DNA of 64,000 nt, taken from Mesorhizobium sp. GTDB lineage: Bacteria > Pseudomonadota > Alphaproteobacteria > Rhizobiales > Rhizobiaceae. Each line of letters opens with the position of its first letter. Position 1 is the first letter of the stretch. A program made the position numbers and the translations under genes. Shown piece after piece: positions 60,748-64,000 of this stretch. The stretch is taken from positions 1-64,000 of the forward strand of contig SAPZ01000011.1 of NCBI GenBank assembly GCA_004020875.1. Reading direction: 5' to 3'. The notes beneath the pieces are model-generated. The model was not told the origin of the DNA, searched no databases, and was given only the letters and a program-made list of their open reading frames with translations.

Positions 60748-62073
60748 ATGCGCGCGCCACTGCAGCAGATCGAGACATCCAGCGAGATGCCGCAATCCGC
60801 GGATGCGGTAATCATCGGCGGCGGCATCGTCGGCGTCTTCGCGGCCTACTATTTGGCGCGGCGCGGCATGAAGGTCGCGCTTGTCGAAAAGGGGCGCATC
60901 GGCGCCGAGCAATCCAGCAGGAACTGGGGATGGTGCCGGCAACAGAACCGCGATGCCCGCGAGCTGCCAATGGCGACTCACAGCCTCGATCTGTGGGAGC
61001 GCTTTTCGGTAGAGACTGGCGAGGACACCGGCTTTCGCCGCTGCGGCCTGCTCTATCTCAGCAATGACGAGACCGAACTGGCCGGCTGGGCGGGCTGGCG
61101 CGACTTTGCCAGAACCGCCGGCGTCATCACGCATATGCTCGACAGCACCGCGGCCAGCGAGCGAGGCCGCGCCACCGGCCGGAATTGGAAAGGCGGCGTC
61201 TTCTCGCCGACCGACGGCACCGCCGATCCATCGCGGGCCGCGCCCTCGGTCGCCCGCGCCATCCTTAAGCTCGGCAGCAGCGTGCATCAAAATTGCGCCG
61301 CGCGCGGCATCGAGACCGAGGGGGGGCGTCTGAGTGGCGTGGTCACGGAAAGCGGCACGATCCGCACGAACGCGGCGGTGATGGCGGGCGGCGCCTGGGC
61401 GTCGTCCTTTTGCCGCCAGTTCGGCTTCCGCTTCCCGCAAGCGTCGGTCCGCTCCTCCATCCTGTCGGTCTCGCCCGGCGCGGAAGGCCTGCCGGATGCG
61501 CTCCACACGGCAAAGATTTCGGCGACGCGACGCGGCGACGGTGGCTACACGCTCGCGATCAGTGGACGCGGAAGCGTCGACATGACGCCACAGCTGTTGC
61601 GCTTCTCCTCGCAGTTCGTGCCGATGTTCCTGAAGCGGTGGCGCAGCCTCGGCCCCGGCGGGTTGCAAGGCGTGCGCTCGGGCCACGAAACGCTGCGACG
61701 CTGGCAGCTCGACCGGCCGACGCCGATGGAGCGGATGCGCATCCTTGATCCAGCCCCAGATCAGTCGACGATCCGCCTGACGCATGCCCGCGCGCTCGAA
61801 CTTCTGCCCGACCTTAGAAAGACCAGGATAAGTGCTGCCTGGGCCGGCTATATTGACAGCACGCCGGACGGCGTGCCGGCTATCGGCGCGATCCATTCCG
61901 TTCCAGGCTTTTTCCTGGCCGCCGGATTTTCGGGACACGGCTTCGGCATCGGGCCAGGCGCTGGGCACCTCGTTGCCGATCTGGTGACTGGTGCAGAGCC
62001 GATCGTCGATCCGGCGTCCTACGACCCGTGGCGCTTCGACGCCTCCTCTTGGGGCAAGGTCGCCGATTTCTAG
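60748..62073 (+). CDS. FAD-dependent oxidoreductase (DadA/HcnC/opine oxidase B-like)
   Basis: 441-residue flavoprotein. FAD site AVIIGGGIVGVFAAYYLARR, followed by a loop SSRNWGWCRQQNRDAREL. Substrate-side features include WKGGVFSPTDGTADPSRAAP, GGYTLAISGRGSVDMTPQ and the C-terminal AAGFSGHGFGIGPGAGHLVA. This is the small-amino-acid oxidase type that pairs with an HcnB-like flavoprotein and a 2Fe-2S protein in opine oxidases, hydrogen cyanide synthase and proline dehydrogenases. The start MRAPLQQIETSSE at 60748 has GAGAGAG upstream. Partner candidates are encoded convergently just downstream. Confidence 0.87.
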   Translation: MRAPLQQIETSSEMPQSADAVIIGGGIVGVFAAYYLARRGMKVALVEKGRIGAEQSSRNWGWCRQQNRDARELPMATHSLDLWERFSVETGEDTGFRRCGLLYLSNDETELAGWAGWRDFARTAGVITHMLDSTAASERGRATGRNWKGGVFSPTDGTADPSRAAPSVARAILKLGSSVHQNCAARGIETEGGRLSGVVTESGTIRTNAAVMAGGAWASSFCRQFGFRFPQASVRSSILSVSPGAEGLPDALHTAKISATRRGDGGYTLAISGRGSVDMTPQLLRFSSQFVPMFLKRWRSLGPGGLQGVRSGHETLRRWQLDRPTPMERMRILDPAPDQSTIRLTHARALELLPDLRKTRISAAWAGYIDSTPDGVPAIGAIHSVPGFFLAAGFSGHGFGIGPGAGHLVADLVTGAEPIVDPASYDPWRFDASSWGKVADF

Positions 62074-62099
62074 GACTGAGCGTGGCTTTCGCGGTCGCA

Positions 62100-63467
62100 T
62101 CAGTCTTCCCGGAGAAAAGCGCCGATCGGCGTCGGCCGCACAGGAGCCTGCCCGCGAAATCGGCCGACATCCATGGTCGCGCATCCGGCCTGCGCCGCGA
62201 CGAGATCGACAGCCGCCAACTGGCAATAGCGCCCTTGGCAGCGCCCCATGCCCGCGCGTGAAACCGACTTCACCCTGTTGGCCTCGCCGCCGCCGAAATC
62301 CGCGCTCTCGCGCACCGCTCCGGCAGTGATGTTTTCGCAGCGGCAGACGATCGCGTCGTCGGGCAGTGTTCGCACCATATCGGACGGCCAGGGAAAGGCA
62401 CGAGCCAGACCGAGGGCAAAGCGCTCGAGCCGCGTCAGCTTGCGCAGATCGGCTTTGACGGAAGGCGCCGCATGCCCGAGATCGGTGAGGCATGCCACGG
62501 CCGCGAGACGGCCCGCGATCTCCGCGCCATCCGCACCGAGGAGACGAGCCCCGTCGCCCGCAAGGTAGACTCCGTTGCCGGCCCGCCCCATCGTGTCGGT
62601 CTGCGGCAGCCATTGCCGCCACTGCTCGTCATAGTCAAAGGCGCATCCCGCCACGTCGGCAAGATGCGTCTCCGCCCGCAGGTGCCAGCCCATGCCGACC
62701 ATGTCGCATGGGGTGAGGCGCTGTCGTCCGCCGGCGTCGCGCCAGCGCATCGCAATGACGCCCGACGCGTCCGCTTCGATCCGCTCCAGCGTCACGCCCG
62801 CATGATAGCGGCCGCCGAGCCGTGCCCGCAGGACGAGACCACGCAGCGCAACGATCGGCCGGGCCGCAAGTCCGGAGAAACCCCGCATCTGCCGGTGCCA
62901 GGAGGATGTGTCCAGGACCGCCGCCACGTCCGCTCCCGCCTTGAGAAGTTGCGCGCCGACCAGCGTCAGCAAAGGTCCCGATCCGATGAGAACGATGTGC
63001 CGACCGAGCGCGACACCCTGCGCCTTGAGCGCAATCTGCGCCGCGCCGAGGGTGTAGACGCCAGCGTTCTGCCAACCGGGGACCGGGGCGACGCGGTCGG
63101 ACGCGCCGGTGGCAAGGATCAGCCGGTCATAGCCGATCACTTGCACCTCGCCTTCTCTCAGCACATGCAGCCGCCCCTCATGCGCGGCGACGACGGAACT
63201 GCCCGGACAATGAGTGAGCCGCCCTGCTTCGACAAGTTGGTCGACTAGCGCATGCAGCGTGCGCGCCTTGGCCGCTTCCGATTCGTAGAGCTGTTCCGGC
63301 GGGCGGACGAACCCGTCCGGCGGGCGCCGATAGATCTGACCGCCGGCGCGATGGCCTTCGTCGATCACCACCGGATGGAGCCCGGCCTCGACCAGTGTCG
63401 CAGCGGCACGAATGCCCGCCGGACCCGCACCGACGATCACCACCCTCGGCGATGTGGCGTCGCTCAC
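62100..63467 (-). CDS. FAD/NAD(P)-binding oxidoreductase with BFD-like [2Fe-2S] domain (HcnB/opine oxidase A-like)
   Basis: 455-residue flavoprotein with two nucleotide-binding folds, RVVIVGAGPAGIRAAATLVE and HIVLIGSGPLLTLVGAQLL, then GGQIYRRPPDGFVRPPE. The C-terminal part carries a [2Fe-2S]-binding BFD-like motif, VCRCENITAGAVRES, then GMGRCQGRYCQLAAVD, with cysteines spaced C-x-C and C-x4-C. This is the FAD subunit of the HcnABC and OoxAB/NoxAB type. Its start overlaps the small 2Fe-2S gene by four bases. It converges with the DadA-like gene, 26 bp between stops. Confidence 0.88.
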   Translation of the reverse strand: MSDATSPRVVIVGAGPAGIRAAATLVEAGLHPVVIDEGHRAGGQIYRRPPDGFVRPPEQLYESEAAKARTLHALVDQLVEAGRLTHCPGSSVVAAHEGRLHVLREGEVQVIGYDRLILATGASDRVAPVPGWQNAGVYTLGAAQIALKAQGVALGRHIVLIGSGPLLTLVGAQLLKAGADVAAVLDTSSWHRQMRGFSGLAARPIVALRGLVLRARLGGRYHAGVTLERIEADASGVIAMRWRDAGGRQRLTPCDMVGMGWHLRAETHLADVAGCAFDYDEQWRQWLPQTDTMGRAGNGVYLAGDGARLLGADGAEIAGRLAAVACLTDLGHAAPSVKADLRKLTRLERFALGLARAFPWPSDMVRTLPDDAIVCRCENITAGAVRESADFGGGEANRVKSVSRAGMGRCQGRYCQLAAVDLVAAQAGCATMDVGRFRGQAPVRPTPIGAFLRED

Positions 63468-63766
63468 GGCCAGTTCTCCGGCGTCGTCGTGCGCAACCGC
63501 ATGCCCTCAGTGACCGGCGTGGAACACGCGCGCAGGCGTGGCCCCGTCTCCTGCCACAGCCAGCAATCCTGGCAGGCGCCCATAAGGCAGAAGCCCGCTC
63601 GCGGCTCAGGTCCGAACTCGGAGTTTCGCAACGCGTGTCCGGAAGCCAGTATGGCGGTGAGCACGGTATCCCCGGCAAGCGCCGAGCACTTCTCGCCGTC
63701 AAGAAAGAACTGTACCGCCGCCCGGTCGAACTCGGTCAGCCGGACGATGCGGCCAGTCGTACTCAT
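63464..63766 (-). CDS. (2Fe-2S)-binding small subunit (HcnA-like)
   Basis: 100-residue ferredoxin-fold protein. Visible: EKCSALAGDTVLTAILASG, then GFCLMGACQDCWLW (Cys-x4-Cys-x2-Cys) and LRACSTPVTEGM with the fourth Cys. It is the electron-transfer subunit next to the flavin protein. The start ATG at 63766 is preceded by a coding overlap with the upstream gene (ATGA), giving three translationally coupled genes. Confidence 0.88.
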   Translation of the reverse strand: MSTTGRIVRLTEFDRAAVQFFLDGEKCSALAGDTVLTAILASGHALRNSEFGPEPRAGFCLMGACQDCWLWQETGPRLRACSTPVTEGMRLRTTTPENWP

Positions 63767-64000
63767 TCCGCTGCCTCCCGGACCGGTCCCGGATGTGGCA
63801 ATTCGGGAAACCGTTCGCAGACCGCATCGAAGGCTGCTTGGACGCCATCCGCCTCGGAGCGCCCTTTCATGCGCCGGAAAATCTCCGTCTTGGCGAAGAA
63901 CCGCCAATGGATCGGCAAGGCGTCCAATATGACGTGGAGCCGGTCATAGGCGGCCGGCGTCCACTGCGCCTCGTAGCCGTCGCGCTCCGGCCCGAAATGG
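63763..64000 (-). CDS. Unrecognised protein, C-terminal part (5' end outside window)
   Basis: Reads from the right edge to a TGA at 63763: about 79 codons, with PERDGYEAQWTPAAYDRLHV, ILDALPIHWRFFAKTEIFRR and a helical tail ending REAAE. I do not recognise the family. The stop overlaps the small 2Fe-2S gene start by four bases, so it belongs to the same operon as the HcnA/HcnB-like genes and may act on the same substrate. Confidence 0.75.
   Translation of the reverse strand, partial: HFGPERDGYEAQWTPAAYDRLHVILDALPIHWRFFAKTEIFRRMKGRSEADGVQAAFDAVCERFPELPHPGPVREAAE

Noticed and set aside
60520..62622. Seven-hundred-codon open frame on the minus strand over the Lrp and DadA-like genes
   Set aside because: It covers genes with well-defined motifs and is composed of Arg/Ala/Gly-rich text, so it is non-coding.

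Overview
The window reads as chromosome of a high-GC alphaproteobacterium of the order Hyphomicrobiales, most like Mesorhizobium. This rests on gene content and protein style: an alphaproteobacterial glutathione reductase with the CVIRGC redox loop, DUF1289, DUF971 and TIGR02281-type proteins, a class III cyclase with a TPR tail, several TTG/GTG starts, and many amino-acid and opine-type catabolic modules. Genus level is inference; no rRNA is present.

Left part, 1-41 kb, is mostly ordinary chromosome. In order it holds: the 3' end of an unrecognised gene; an SbmA/BacA-like ABC exporter behind a perfect palindrome; mgtE with a long leader; gor, a DUF2059 gene and rpiA; gph; tRNA-Val(CAC); an OafA-type acyltransferase flanked by a partial copy of the tRNA 3' end; then a cAMP-linked locus at 9.6-17.2 kb. 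That locus has a small membrane protein, a Crp-family regulator, a 1408-residue cytochrome P450/DyP-peroxidase fusion and a class III adenylate cyclase. Two perfect TGTGA-N6-TCACA sites lie in front of the small protein and of the fusion gene. After it come envelope and periplasmic genes (PepSY, LprI-like, L,D-transpeptidase), a rhodanese, a MarR/hydrolase divergent pair with twin operators, molybdenum-cofactor genes (moaA, mobA, mobB), a polar amino-acid ABC transporter without an ATPase gene, DNA-repair-type genes, a histidine kinase, cobT and dusA.

Between 41.0 and 41.5 kb, directly upstream of dusA (a known integration hotspot), sit a frameshifted integrase fragment and a transposase 5' remnant. 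From there to the right edge (41.6-64 kb) the window is a dense catabolic region. It holds an ArgE-like deacylase, a GhrA-like reductase, a cupin, two aldehyde dehydrogenases, a tartrate-dehydrogenase-like enzyme, a PuuB-like amine oxidase, two HAD hydrolases, two paralogous GNAT proteins and an omega-transaminase. It also holds a complete Dpp-type peptide/opine ABC importer, an Lrp regulator and an HcnABC/opine-oxidase-like flavoprotein set. A 15-bp 5-5-5 palindrome family with Lrp-like arms recurs in front of these units, so the region probably works as one Lrp-controlled regulon. It would import an amino compound, oxidise or transaminate it, oxidise the aldehyde and feed central metabolism. 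The substrate cannot be named from sequence alone.

The two most noteworthy items are the P450-DyP fusion wired to cAMP-CRP, and the Lrp-box-linked catabolic region next to dusA. All positions, repeats and motifs were read by eye; no database search was run.
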